Assembly: GCA_964429655.1 (NCBI GenBank)
Contig: CAYSCZ010000019.1
Coordinates: 1-51,300, forward strand
Direction of reading: 5' to 3'
DNA from: CAYSCZ01 sp964429655
GTDB lineage: Bacteria > Bacteroidota > Bacteroidia > Cytophagales > Cyclobacteriaceae
DNA: 51,300 bases
Positions 43,926-51,300 of this stretch are shown piece after piece. The notes under the pieces were generated by a model, which was not told the DNA's origin, did no database searches, and saw nothing but the letters and a program-made list of their open reading frames with translations. The position numbers were made by a program, and so were the translations under genes. Numbering within the stretch: position 1 is the first letter of the stretch; every line of letters begins with the position of its first letter.

Positions 43926-44530
43926 TAATGTAAAGCTGGTTTCACTTCAATATTCTCAATTGTATTAGCTTCGAATTCACTCATTTGTTGCAATCTATCA
44001 TAGACGTTAATCTCATCAAAATAGTTGAGGGCCATTTTCACAAATATCTCGCCATGCCTGGCTTCTGATGCCCATAACATATGATAGAACTTTTTTAGTT
44101 CGGGTTCTTCCAATGCTTCATATATCATTTTAAACCGCTCAGCTCCTCTGGTTTCAAGCAGTGAAGCTAAAAGCAAACGATCCATAAATCGCTCTTCAAC
44201 ACTAGTCTGACAAAAATCAACCAGACGTTTTACATATATATCCTGCCTGATCTCGTGGGCTAACATAATTCCCCGTTGCTCCATAATACGATATACATCT
44301 TTAAAATGCTCAAGTTCTTCAACAGCTGTGTTAATTAATTCTGGCAATATCTCCACCCTGTTGGGATATTTTGCTACCAGGCTCATAGCCATAGCAGAAG
44401 CCTTTCGTTCACAATCAGCATGGTCTTGCAGAAAGCTGTTAAAGTCACTCATAACAGCATCTAACCACGCTTGTTTACTCTGCACCTGTAATTCTATTCT
44501 CAGTTTCATCTTTTTAAGTCTTAATTTCAC
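43925..44530 (-). CDS. miaE: MiaE-like tRNA hydroxylase
   Basis: A 201-aa ferritin-like diiron protein of the tRNA-(ms2io6A)-hydroxylase family, which hydroxylates the isopentenyl group on A37 of certain tRNAs. The iron ligands appear in DHADCERKASAMAMSL, TAVEELEHFKDV (E-x-x-H) and LWASEARHGEIF (E-x-x-H). ATG 44509 (MKLRIELQVQ) is also possible as start, since MKLRLKKMKLR is repetitive. The gene precedes YqgE with a 1-bp stop/start overlap. The assignment rests on motif order and length, which match the family. Confidence 0.9.
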   Translation of the reverse strand: MKLRLKKMKLRIELQVQSKQAWLDAVMSDFNSFLQDHADCERKASAMAMSLVAKYPNRVEILPELINTAVEELEHFKDVYRIMEQRGIMLAHEIRQDIYVKRLVDFCQTSVEERFMDRLLLASLLETRGAERFKMIYEALEEPELKKFYHMLWASEARHGEIFVKMALNYFDEINVYDRLQQMSEFEANTIENIEVKPALH

Positions 44531-44646
44531 TTAGTTAATTTAGTATCTATTATTAAAGTTTAAAAAATGTCGAAACCCATTTGCATGGTAAATTTCGGCT
44601 TATTTATTCCTATGAAAATTGAATCACTAAAAGAAATGCTCCTGAA

Positions 44647-45897
44647 GTGTCAAGAATTTATCTAAAAAGATATGCTCATAAACCGGTACTGGAAAGAAAG
44701 AATTTACCTGGAGATCTTGAACTTGTAATCGTCATCCCATGTCATAACGAGCCTAAAATAATCGATACCATTAATGCATTATTTAGATGCAAGGTACCGG
44801 ATGATATTTCAATTATCGTTTTAGTGGTTATAAATGAGCCTGAGGATTGCAATCAACAAATTAAAGACCAGAACCATCATTCAAAGGATGTACTAAGACA
44901 ATTATCCCAGGACAATCCTAACCACAGATTAAAACTTGAAATAACCTTCCAAAGACTACCAAACAAAAATGCAGGCGTTGGACTTGCTAGAAAAATCGGG
45001 ATGGACCAGGCCTGTTGGTGGTTTGAACAATTAAATAAAGATGGGGTCATCGTCAATTTAGATGCAGACTGTACCTGTCAGGAAAATTATTTGTCAGCAA
45101 TATGGGATCATTTTAATCAGTTTAAAAACTGTGTGGGAGCTGTTGTTCAGTTTGAACATCCAATAAATGGTGATAAATATGACCAAATCGTTTATGATGC
45201 GATAATTGATTATGAACTCTTTCTAAGGTATTACATCAATGCATTAAGATTATGTGGCTTTCCTTATGCATTCCAAACGTTAGGGTCGTGCATGGTTGTA
45301 AAACGTTCAGCTTATGAAAAAGAAGGAGGTATGAATAAAAGAAAAGCCGGAGAAGATTTTTATTTTCTAAACAAAATTATCCGGTTGGGTAACTTTTATG
45401 AAATAAATACAACCAAAGTATTTCCATCACCCCGGCCATCTGATCGTGTGCCATTTGGGACGGGTAAATCCGTTATTGATTTTTTACATGAAAGAAATAA
45501 GATAAAATTTTATCACCCAAATGTCTTCCTGGATATCGCTGAGATTATAGCTAACATTGAAGGATATTACAGCGGGCATTTTTTACCACTTAAAGAAAAT
45601 GTTAGGATTAATGATTTTTTGGCCGAACAGCACTTTACTGATACCATGAAAAAGTTTATCATCAATAGCGCAAGTTTTGATTCTTTTAAAAAGAAATTCT
45701 TTGATTGGTTTGATGCTTTTCGAATTTTAAAACTCGTTCACCATTCACGTAACAGGTATCTCCCAAATGCTGATTACACTGAGGCTGTTCAATGGTTATT
45801 TAACAATCTTCAAATAACAGAAACATCTAAAAATAAATGCCAACTTTTGTTGAAATTAAGAAGCTATGACTTTAAGAATAACTATTATATCAAATGA
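44647..45897 (+). CDS. Family 2 glycosyltransferase
   Basis: A 416-aa protein with a GT-A fold. The nucleotide-sugar site starts at ELVIVIPCHNEPKIIDTINA (about residue 25). The D-x-D-like motif is IVNLDADCTC (about residue 140). Later motifs are AGEDFYFLNKIIRLG (the ED pair) and KVFPSPRPSDRVPFGTG. The start is GTG 44647; the upstream ATGs at 44612 and 44636 are in another frame. There is no signal peptide and no clear membrane helix. Donor and acceptor sugars cannot be named. It ends by overlapping the convergent bshB1 gene by 13 bp. Confidence 0.85.
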   Translation: MSRIYLKRYAHKPVLERKNLPGDLELVIVIPCHNEPKIIDTINALFRCKVPDDISIIVLVVINEPEDCNQQIKDQNHHSKDVLRQLSQDNPNHRLKLEITFQRLPNKNAGVGLARKIGMDQACWWFEQLNKDGVIVNLDADCTCQENYLSAIWDHFNQFKNCVGAVVQFEHPINGDKYDQIVYDAIIDYELFLRYYINALRLCGFPYAFQTLGSCMVVKRSAYEKEGGMNKRKAGEDFYFLNKIIRLGNFYEINTTKVFPSPRPSDRVPFGTGKSVIDFLHERNKIKFYHPNVFLDIAEIIANIEGYYSGHFLPLKENVRINDFLAEQHFTDTMKKFIINSASFDSFKKKFFDWFDAFRILKLVHHSRNRYLPNADYTEAVQWLFNNLQITETSKNKCQLLLKLRSYDFKNNYYIK

Positions 45898-46601
45898 AAT
45901 AAGCTGGTTACCCCTACTCTTTTATTCACAGTGAATCCCTCCGCGTATTTCACCCCTACTGATTTTCCAAATTCAACAGCCCTGGATTCTAATAATTTTA
46001 AAAATTCCGGGTTGGATATAAAGGTTTCAGGTTCATTGCTGTCTGGGTCATGGAACTGTGATTTATACGCTCTTATAGCCGCCATTTTCTTTTCCCAATA
46101 AGGGGAAATATCAACAACCACATCAGGTTCGATGTATTCGCTTTGTATAAAATGATATATTGTTTTAGGTCTCCAGGCCTCCTGCTCATCTCCTTCACTT
46201 GATGTCAACACCTGTCTCAATCCTGACACAAAAGCTGCTCGCTCTACCAACTCAGAAGCTCTGGGATGATCCGGATGTCTGTCGGCTGTTGCATTTGTAA
46301 TGATTATTTCCGGTCGGTACTTTCTTATTTCTTTGGCTATCTTAAGCTGGTTATCCTTATCCTTCTCAAAAAAAGCATCTTTCATTGATAGATTATCCCT
46401 AAAGCTGACTTGTAATATTCTTGACGCTTCTTCAGCTTCCTTAGCTCTTATCTGTGGTGTGCCCCTGGTGCCCATCTCACCTCTGGTGAGATCGATGATG
46501 CCAACATGTTTACCTTGATTTATGTGGGATAAGATCGTTCCCCCGCATGATAATTCAGCATCATCTGGGTGTGCTGCAATTACCAGTATATCAATATTCA
46601 T
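45885..46601 (-). CDS. bshB1: Bacillithiol biosynthesis deacetylase BshB1
   Basis: A 238-aa member of the LmbE-like family that deacetylates GlcNAc-malate in the second step of bacillithiol synthesis. The metal site AAHPDDAELSCGG (residues about 9-21) and the second His pair DRHPDHPRASELV are intact, as is the loop TRGEMGTRGTP typical of BshB1. I use ATG 46601 because the family begins MNIDILVIAAHPDD; the upstream ATG at 46658 adds 19 unrelated residues. It lies 61 bp after trxB on the same strand, so both thiol-redox genes are probably expressed together. Confidence 0.95.
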   Translation of the reverse strand: MNIDILVIAAHPDDAELSCGGTILSHINQGKHVGIIDLTRGEMGTRGTPQIRAKEAEEASRILQVSFRDNLSMKDAFFEKDKDNQLKIAKEIRKYRPEIIITNATADRHPDHPRASELVERAAFVSGLRQVLTSSEGDEQEAWRPKTIYHFIQSEYIEPDVVVDISPYWEKKMAAIRAYKSQFHDPDSNEPETFISNPEFLKLLESRAVEFGKSVGVKYAEGFTVNKRVGVTSLFHLI

Positions 46602-46662
46602 TGGTTGATTATTGAGGATAAAAGATTTTGGAATTATTCTCCAAAATCCATATTTCAACTAC

Positions 46663-47616
46663 TTAAACTGCTTCTTCCAGTTCAACTTCTTTGGCGGCAA
46701 GAAATCGCTCGGTATCCAGTGCCCCCATACAGCCTGTTCCTGCGGCTGTTACCGCTTGTCTGTAAACATTATCCTGAGCATCTCCTGTTGCAAACACACC
46801 TTCAATATTTGTTTTGGAGGTTCCTGGAATCGTTTTTATATATCCGCTTTCGTCCATCTCTAAATATTCTTTAAATATATCTGTGTTTGGTTTATGGCCA
46901 ATAGCCACAAAAAATCCTTTTACCGATAAGTCTTTAATTTCTTCTGTCTTCCTGTTCTTAATTATGATTCCTTCAACTTCATCTTTTCCATAGATCTCTT
47001 CTGTTACTGAATCCCAGATAACTTCAATATTAGATGCATTAAACACTCTTTTTTGCATAATCTTAGATGCTCTCATTTCATCCCTTCGCACGATCAAATA
47101 AACCTTCTTACAAAGGTTAGCAAGGTAAGTAGCCTCCTCAGCAGCAGTGTCACCGCCACCAACTACAGCCACTTCAAGGCCCCTGTAAAAGAAACCATCA
47201 CAAACCGCACATGCTGAAACTCCTTTTCCATTATATTTTTCTTCCCCGGGTAATCCTAACCATTTAGCTGATGCCCCCGTGGCAATTATGACTGACTCAG
47301 CAATGATCTCATGCTTTTCATCAACTATTACTTTGTGGGGATAAGATGAAAAATCGACTGATGTCACCACACCATACCTTGTATCGGTACCAAACCTCTC
47401 AGCTTGCTTTTTAAATTCCATCATCATCTCTGGTCCCTGAACACCATCTGGATAACCCGGGTAATTTTCCACATCGGTCGTAATTGTTAATTGGCCTCCG
47501 GGTTGAGCGCCCTGATACAATACCGGTTTCAAACCTGCCCTGGCAACATAGATTGCAGCGGTATAACCGGCCGGGCCAGCTCCAATGATTAAGACTTTTA
47601 TTTTTTCAGAATTCAT
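46663..47616 (-). CDS. trxB: Thioredoxin-disulfide reductase
   Basis: A 317-aa FAD enzyme that uses NADPH to reduce thioredoxin. FAD motif GAGPAGYTAAIYVARAG (residues 12-28), redox-active disulfide CAVC (Cys136, Cys139), NADPH motif VGGGDTAAEEATYL (about 152-165) and the C-terminal FAD motif GVFATGDAQD are all in place. Length is typical for the low-molecular-weight type. The neighbour bshB1 supports a thiol-homeostasis unit. Confidence 0.98.
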   Translation of the reverse strand: MNSEKIKVLIIGAGPAGYTAAIYVARAGLKPVLYQGAQPGGQLTITTDVENYPGYPDGVQGPEMMMEFKKQAERFGTDTRYGVVTSVDFSSYPHKVIVDEKHEIIAESVIIATGASAKWLGLPGEEKYNGKGVSACAVCDGFFYRGLEVAVVGGGDTAAEEATYLANLCKKVYLIVRRDEMRASKIMQKRVFNASNIEVIWDSVTEEIYGKDEVEGIIIKNRKTEEIKDLSVKGFFVAIGHKPNTDIFKEYLEMDESGYIKTIPGTSKTNIEGVFATGDAQDNVYRQAVTAAGTGCMGALDTERFLAAKEVELEEAV

Positions 47617-47705
47617 ATATGTTGTTTTCAGTTAATCTTATCAAGTAACGGGATTTTGATAACTTACGGTTTTATAAAAAAAAAGTGTCATGTTTGATAC
47701 TTTGT

Positions 47706-48572
47706 TTAATTACCCAGGTAAGTTTTTAAAGCTTTACTACGTGATGTATGCCTTAGCCGCCTAATTGCCTTTTCTTTTATTTGTCTCACCCTTTCCCGGG
47801 TTAGGTCAAACTTTTCTCCTATTTCTTCTAATGTGAGTGGATGTTGGGTTTTCAACCCAAAATACATGAGTATAACATCTGTTTCCCTTGGGCTTAAGGT
47901 GGATAACGCTCTTTTGATCTCCCTTTTAAGCGAATCTGATATTAAAAGATTGTCTGGCATGTCCTCGCTCCCATTTTCTAATACATCCAATAGGCTATTA
48001 TCTTCTTCTTTAGAAAATGGTGCATCTACAGAAATATGCCTGCCAGAGACTTTCATAGTATCTACAACTTCGGTAGATGTTAATTTCAGAACATCAGATA
48101 TTTCATCAGGAGATGGTTCCCTTTCATATTTTTGTTCTAGCTCAGAAAACGTTTTTGATATTTTATTTAATGAGCCAATCCTGTTCAATGGAAGTCTAAC
48201 AATTCTTGACTGTTCAGCTAATGCCTGTAATATCGATTGACGTATCCACCATACAGCGTAGGAAATGAATTTAAACCCTCTTGTCTCATCAAATCGTTGA
48301 GCAGCTTTTATCAATCCGAGATTCCCTTCATTAATAAGATCGCCCAATGGTAACCCCTGATTTTGATATTGTTTGGCAACTGATACCACGAATCTAAGAT
48401 TAGCTTTTGTTAATTTTTCAAGTGCAATAGGATCACCTTCTCGGATTCTGGTAGCAAGCACAACTTCTTCATCTGCTGTAAGCAATTCTACTTTTCCAAT
48501 CTCCTGTAAGTACTTATCCAGTGATTGACTTTCACGATTAGTTATTTGTTTACTAATCCTTAGCTGTCTCAT
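47706..48572 (-). CDS. rpoD: Primary RNA polymerase sigma factor (short Bacteroidota RpoD/SigA)
   Basis: A 288-aa sigma-70 factor. Region 1.2 (SLDKYLQEIGKVELLTADEE), region 2 (NLRFVVSVAKQYQNQGLPLG, FISYAVWWIRQSILQALAEQ), region 3 and region 4 (LTLEEIGEKFDLTRERVRQI) are in order. As in other Bacteroidota the long N-terminal region 1.1 is absent. This factor reads the TTG/TAnnTTTG promoters of the phylum. It lies 71 bp downstream of pnp on the same strand and 89 bp before trxB. Confidence 0.97.
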   Translation of the reverse strand: MRQLRISKQITNRESQSLDKYLQEIGKVELLTADEEVVLATRIREGDPIALEKLTKANLRFVVSVAKQYQNQGLPLGDLINEGNLGLIKAAQRFDETRGFKFISYAVWWIRQSILQALAEQSRIVRLPLNRIGSLNKISKTFSELEQKYEREPSPDEISDVLKLTSTEVVDTMKVSGRHISVDAPFSKEEDNSLLDVLENGSEDMPDNLLISDSLKREIKRALSTLSPRETDVILMYFGLKTQHPLTLEEIGEKFDLTRERVRQIKEKAIRRLRHTSRSKALKTYLGN

Positions 48573-48643
48573 TTAGATTGGGGTTAATAGAATATTATAT
48601 TATTTAACAAAAAATTAAATAATAAATACTAACCAACCTAACT

Positions 48644-50785
48644 TTAAACAGCTTTTTGTTTCTTAGGGGGTTTAGGAAGTAATACTTTTCTTGATAATCT
48701 ACATTTTCCGGTTTTCTTATCTACCTCTACCAACTTAACCTTCACTTCTTCTCCCACTTCCAAAACTCCATCCATGCTCTCCAGTCTTTCCCACTTGATC
48801 TCAGAGATATGTAACAATCCATCCTTGCCAGGGAGAAATTCTATAAAGGCGCCAAATGGCATAATTGATTTTACTACCCCGTCGTATACAGCGCCTACTT
48901 CGGGAACAGCAACGATTTGTTTTATTTTCTTTACAGCGCCTTCCAAAGAATCCTTATCATTAGAAAATATGTTCACTTCCCCGAACTCATCTTTTTCTTC
49001 AATCACAATTGTAGCCCCTGTTTCTTTCTGAAGCTCTTGTATCACTTTACCACCAGGCCCAATTATAGCACCAATAAATTCTTTATCAACCCTCATTTGA
49101 TAGATCCTCGGAGCTGTGGGTTTCAAATCTGCCCTTGGTTCGGAAATGCTTTCTTTTATTTTATTCAATATCTCCAATCTTCCTTTTTTAGCCTGTTCAA
49201 GTGCCTCAGCAAGTAAATCATATGACAATCCATCGATCTTCATATCCATCTGACAGGCTGTTATACCTTCTTCTGTACCTGCTACCTTAAAGTCCATGTC
49301 TCCCAGATGATCTTCATCTCCAAGTATATCAGAAAGTATGGCGTATTTTCCAGATTCACTGTCAGAAATCATGCCCATAGCAATTCCGGAGACAGGCGCT
49401 TTAATTTTAATACCGGCATCCATAAGGGATAGTGTCCCTGCACAAACAGTCGCCATAGATGACGAACCGTTTGATTCAAGAATATCCGAAACAATACGAA
49501 CTGTGTAAGGGTTCTCGTGGTCAGGAGGAACTACTGCTTTTAAGGCTCTCAATGCCAGGTTACCGTGCCCTACTTCCCTCCTGCCCGGACCTCTATTGGG
49601 TTTAACTTCCCCTGTTGAAAAACCAGGAAAATTATAATGTAATATGAATTTATTATAACCTGAGATCATAGCCCCATCGATCATTTGCTCGTCCAGCTTG
49701 GTACCAACAGTGACTGTTGTTAAAGATTGTGTCTCACCCCGTGTAAATATTGCAGACCCGTGAGCGGAAGGCAGGTAGTCGACCTCCGTCCAGATGGGGC
49801 GAATTTCATCAAGATCACGATTGTCGATACGTTTATGTGTGTCTAACACATATTTTCTAATAGCATCTTTTTCAAGATTATGGAAATATTTATTTATTAG
49901 ATCCTCATTAGTTTCATCATCTTCTGGAAGGGATTCTACAAAAGCTTCTTTTATGGCATCGAAATGGCTTTTTCTTTCAGATTTATTTGCGATTCCTTTT
50001 GACGCAATTTCGTACACCTTATCAAAAAAGTCTTTATAAATTTTTTCTTTAAGCTCCTCATCGTGAACTTCATGATCATGTTTCCTTTTTTCAATGCTCC
50101 CGATAGCCTCTACCAGATCTTTTTGTAATATACATTGTTCTTTGATGGCTTCATGTGCCACTTTCAAAGCCTCCAACATTTCACCTTCAGAAACTTCCTT
50201 CGATTCACCTTCAACCATTGCTATATTATCATAGGAAGCACCCACCATCAAGTCTAAAGAAGCCTCTGTAATTTGCTTTGGCGTAGGGTTTATGTGGTAT
50301 TCATCTCCAAGTTTGATCACCCGAACCTCAGAAATCGGCCCGTTGAACGGTATATCTGAAATAGACAGTGCTGCTGAGGCGGCTAAAGCGGCCAGGGCAT
50401 CAGGAAATACCTCCTCATCTGCGGAGATTAATGAAAGATTTATCTGAGTATCCGCATGGTAATCATCAGGAAACATAGGCCTTAAAATTCTGTCTACTAA
50501 TCTCGATACCAGAATTTCATAATCTGAAAGTCTGCCTTCCCGTTTTAAAAATCCTCCAGGTATTTTCCCGGCTGCAGCAAATTTCTCTTGGTAGTCTACC
50601 GATAGGGGCATAAAATCTGCACCTTCTAGAGGCTCAGTTTTGGATACGGCAGTGGCTAAAATCATCGTTTTGCCCATTTTCACAACAACTGCACCATCGG
50701 CTTGTTTAGCCAGCCTGCCTGTTTCTATGGATATCTCTCGTCCATCTTTGAGTTGGATCGATTTGGTTATTCCCTCTGGTTTCAT
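48644..50785 (-). CDS. pnp: Polyribonucleotide nucleotidyltransferase
   Basis: A 713-aa PNPase that degrades RNA 3' to 5' with phosphate. Two RNase PH domains (about residues 10-220 and 310-530; the second has FSTGEVKPNRGPGRREVGHG) surround an all-helical linker. A KH domain (IIGPGGKVIQELQKETGATI) at about 560-620 and an S1 domain (GVVKSIMPFGAFIEFLPGKD) at about 630-700 follow. It is part of an rpsO-pnp-rpoD run on the minus strand, with a terminator between rpsO and pnp as in many bacteria. Confidence 0.98.
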   Translation of the reverse strand: MKPEGITKSIQLKDGREISIETGRLAKQADGAVVVKMGKTMILATAVSKTEPLEGADFMPLSVDYQEKFAAAGKIPGGFLKREGRLSDYEILVSRLVDRILRPMFPDDYHADTQINLSLISADEEVFPDALAALAASAALSISDIPFNGPISEVRVIKLGDEYHINPTPKQITEASLDLMVGASYDNIAMVEGESKEVSEGEMLEALKVAHEAIKEQCILQKDLVEAIGSIEKRKHDHEVHDEELKEKIYKDFFDKVYEIASKGIANKSERKSHFDAIKEAFVESLPEDDETNEDLINKYFHNLEKDAIRKYVLDTHKRIDNRDLDEIRPIWTEVDYLPSAHGSAIFTRGETQSLTTVTVGTKLDEQMIDGAMISGYNKFILHYNFPGFSTGEVKPNRGPGRREVGHGNLALRALKAVVPPDHENPYTVRIVSDILESNGSSSMATVCAGTLSLMDAGIKIKAPVSGIAMGMISDSESGKYAILSDILGDEDHLGDMDFKVAGTEEGITACQMDMKIDGLSYDLLAEALEQAKKGRLEILNKIKESISEPRADLKPTAPRIYQMRVDKEFIGAIIGPGGKVIQELQKETGATIVIEEKDEFGEVNIFSNDKDSLEGAVKKIKQIVAVPEVGAVYDGVVKSIMPFGAFIEFLPGKDGLLHISEIKWERLESMDGVLEVGEEVKVKLVEVDKKTGKCRLSRKVLLPKPPKKQKAV

Positions 50786-50864
50786 TTATTATATATAAGG
50801 TGTGAAACTTAATTGTTATCGAAATTAATTAAATTAATAAAGTCGTTTACTGGAAGGCTGGAAT

Positions 50865-50889
50865 AAAAAAGGAACCAAAGTATGGTCCC
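50865..50889 (-). terminator. Rho-independent terminator of rpsO
   Basis: On the minus strand, GGGACCA (50889-50883) pairs with TGGTTCC (50877-50871), with one G-T wobble and loop TACTT, followed by six T (50870-50865). It lies 10 bp after the end of rpsO; partial read-through to pnp is usual for this gene pair. Confidence 0.9.
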
Positions 50890-50898
50890 TTAACCGAA

Positions 50899-51174
50899 TT
50901 ATTTTCTAAGTTTTAAATCAGCAATAACAGATCTATAACGCTCAATATCATTCTTGTTGAGATAGTTTAACAACTTTCTTCTCTTACCAACTAATTTCAA
51001 TAGTCCCAATCTTGAAGAATGGTCCTTCTTATTTTTCTTTAAGTGGTCAGTAAGATGATTTATTCTGTAAGAAAACAGCGCAATTTGCGATTCAGGTGAC
51101 CCGGTATCCTTTTTTGTTTTCAGAATCCCATGTGTTTGAAATAAATCCTGCTTCTTTTCAGTGTCTAGATACAT
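50899..51174 (-). CDS. rpsO: 30S ribosomal protein S15
   Basis: A 91-aa S15 that binds 16S rRNA at a three-way junction early in 30S assembly. The motif order DTGSPESQIALFSYRINHLT, LKKNKKDHSSRLGLLKLVGK and RRKLLNYLNKNDIERYRSVI is standard. The length matches typical S15 (89-91 aa). A promoter of the Bacteroidota type lies 30-60 bp upstream and a terminator follows. Confidence 0.98.
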   Translation of the reverse strand: MYLDTEKKQDLFQTHGILKTKKDTGSPESQIALFSYRINHLTDHLKKNKKDHSSRLGLLKLVGKRRKLLNYLNKNDIERYRSVIADLKLRK

Positions 51175-51206
51175 ATTATAAACTATACTTTATTTTATTT
51201 AGCCTG

Positions 51207-51234
51207 CAAAGCTAAATTATTTTAAATAATCCAA
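51207..51234 (-). promoter_or_regulatory. Bacteroidota-type promoter of rpsO
   Basis: On the minus strand TTG (51234-51232) is followed after 17 bp by TAGCTTTG (51214-51207), matching the TTG / TAnnTTTG pattern of this phylum. The -7 box ends about 33 bp before the rpsO start codon. Confidence 0.7.
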
Positions 51235-51300
51235 TATCATTTTCTTTGATTATTAACCTTTAAAAACTGTTTAATCTTATCTATCATCACATTATAGAAA

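Overview
The window is a chromosomal segment of a Bacteroidota bacterium, most likely of the Cytophagales type. This rests on a short primary sigma factor (about 288 aa), a leucyl-tRNA synthetase with Bacteroidota-type insertions, a BshB1-type bacillithiol deacetylase beside trxB, several DUF families typical of the phylum (DUF349, DUF4403, DUF885), low GC, and a TTG/TAnnTTTG promoter in front of rpsO. The genus cannot be fixed from the sequence. No CRISPR array, insertion sequence, prophage or replication origin was seen.

Layout. (1) 1-4192, minus: the 5' part of a giant secreted repeat protein that runs off the left edge. (2) 4.5-20.9 kb: mixed metabolic and envelope genes. These are a phosphotriesterase-family gene broken by an in-frame TAG, an aminotransferase, a sulfide:quinone-reductase-like flavoprotein with a small basic protein behind it, an aspartoacylase-family metallohydrolase, a short alpha-glucan phosphorylase, a GluR0-like ligand-gated potassium channel, a kelch lipoprotein, an MFS transporter, a secreted unknown, a DUF4403 lipoprotein, a DUF885 gene reduced to its two ends, and a GH15 glucoamylase/trehalase-like enzyme. 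(3) 21.2-28.4 kb: a secreted PQQ-like beta-propeller gene with a hairpin-rich leader and a clear terminator. A tight three-gene operon follows: a secreted WD40-caspase, a FecR-like secreted protein, and a membrane CHASE2-like sensor with no output domain. (4) 28.4-34.2 kb: an AT-rich lasso-peptide-like RiPP cluster. It holds a nucleotidyltransferase (divergent), a PqqD-like RRE, an HPr-kinase-like kinase, a sulfotransferase, a B2-type leader peptidase, an asparagine-synthetase-like cyclase, and a 53-aa precursor overlapping the end of the cyclase gene. (5) 34.2-51.2 kb: mostly housekeeping genes. These are leuS, an acidic lipoprotein, an S9 peptidase fused to an FGE-like domain, tRNA-Thr(TGT) with its terminator, a DUF349 protein, YqgE/AlgH, MiaE-like, a family 2 glycosyltransferase, bshB1, trxB, rpoD, pnp and rpsO.

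How the genes work together. In the RiPP cluster the RRE should bind the precursor leader, B2 should cleave it, and the cyclase should close an isopeptide ring. The kinase and sulfotransferase suggest tailoring of the tail, which ends in Tyr-Phe-Ser. The only acidic residue in the predicted core is not at ring position 7-9 under the usual Thr(-2) rule, and no exporter gene is present, so the product may be unusual. The WD40-caspase/FecR-like/CHASE2 operon looks like a self-contained envelope sensing and proteolysis module. These two regions are the best candidates for undescribed biology. bshB1-trxB form a thiol-redox pair, and rpsO-pnp-rpoD are a gene-expression block.
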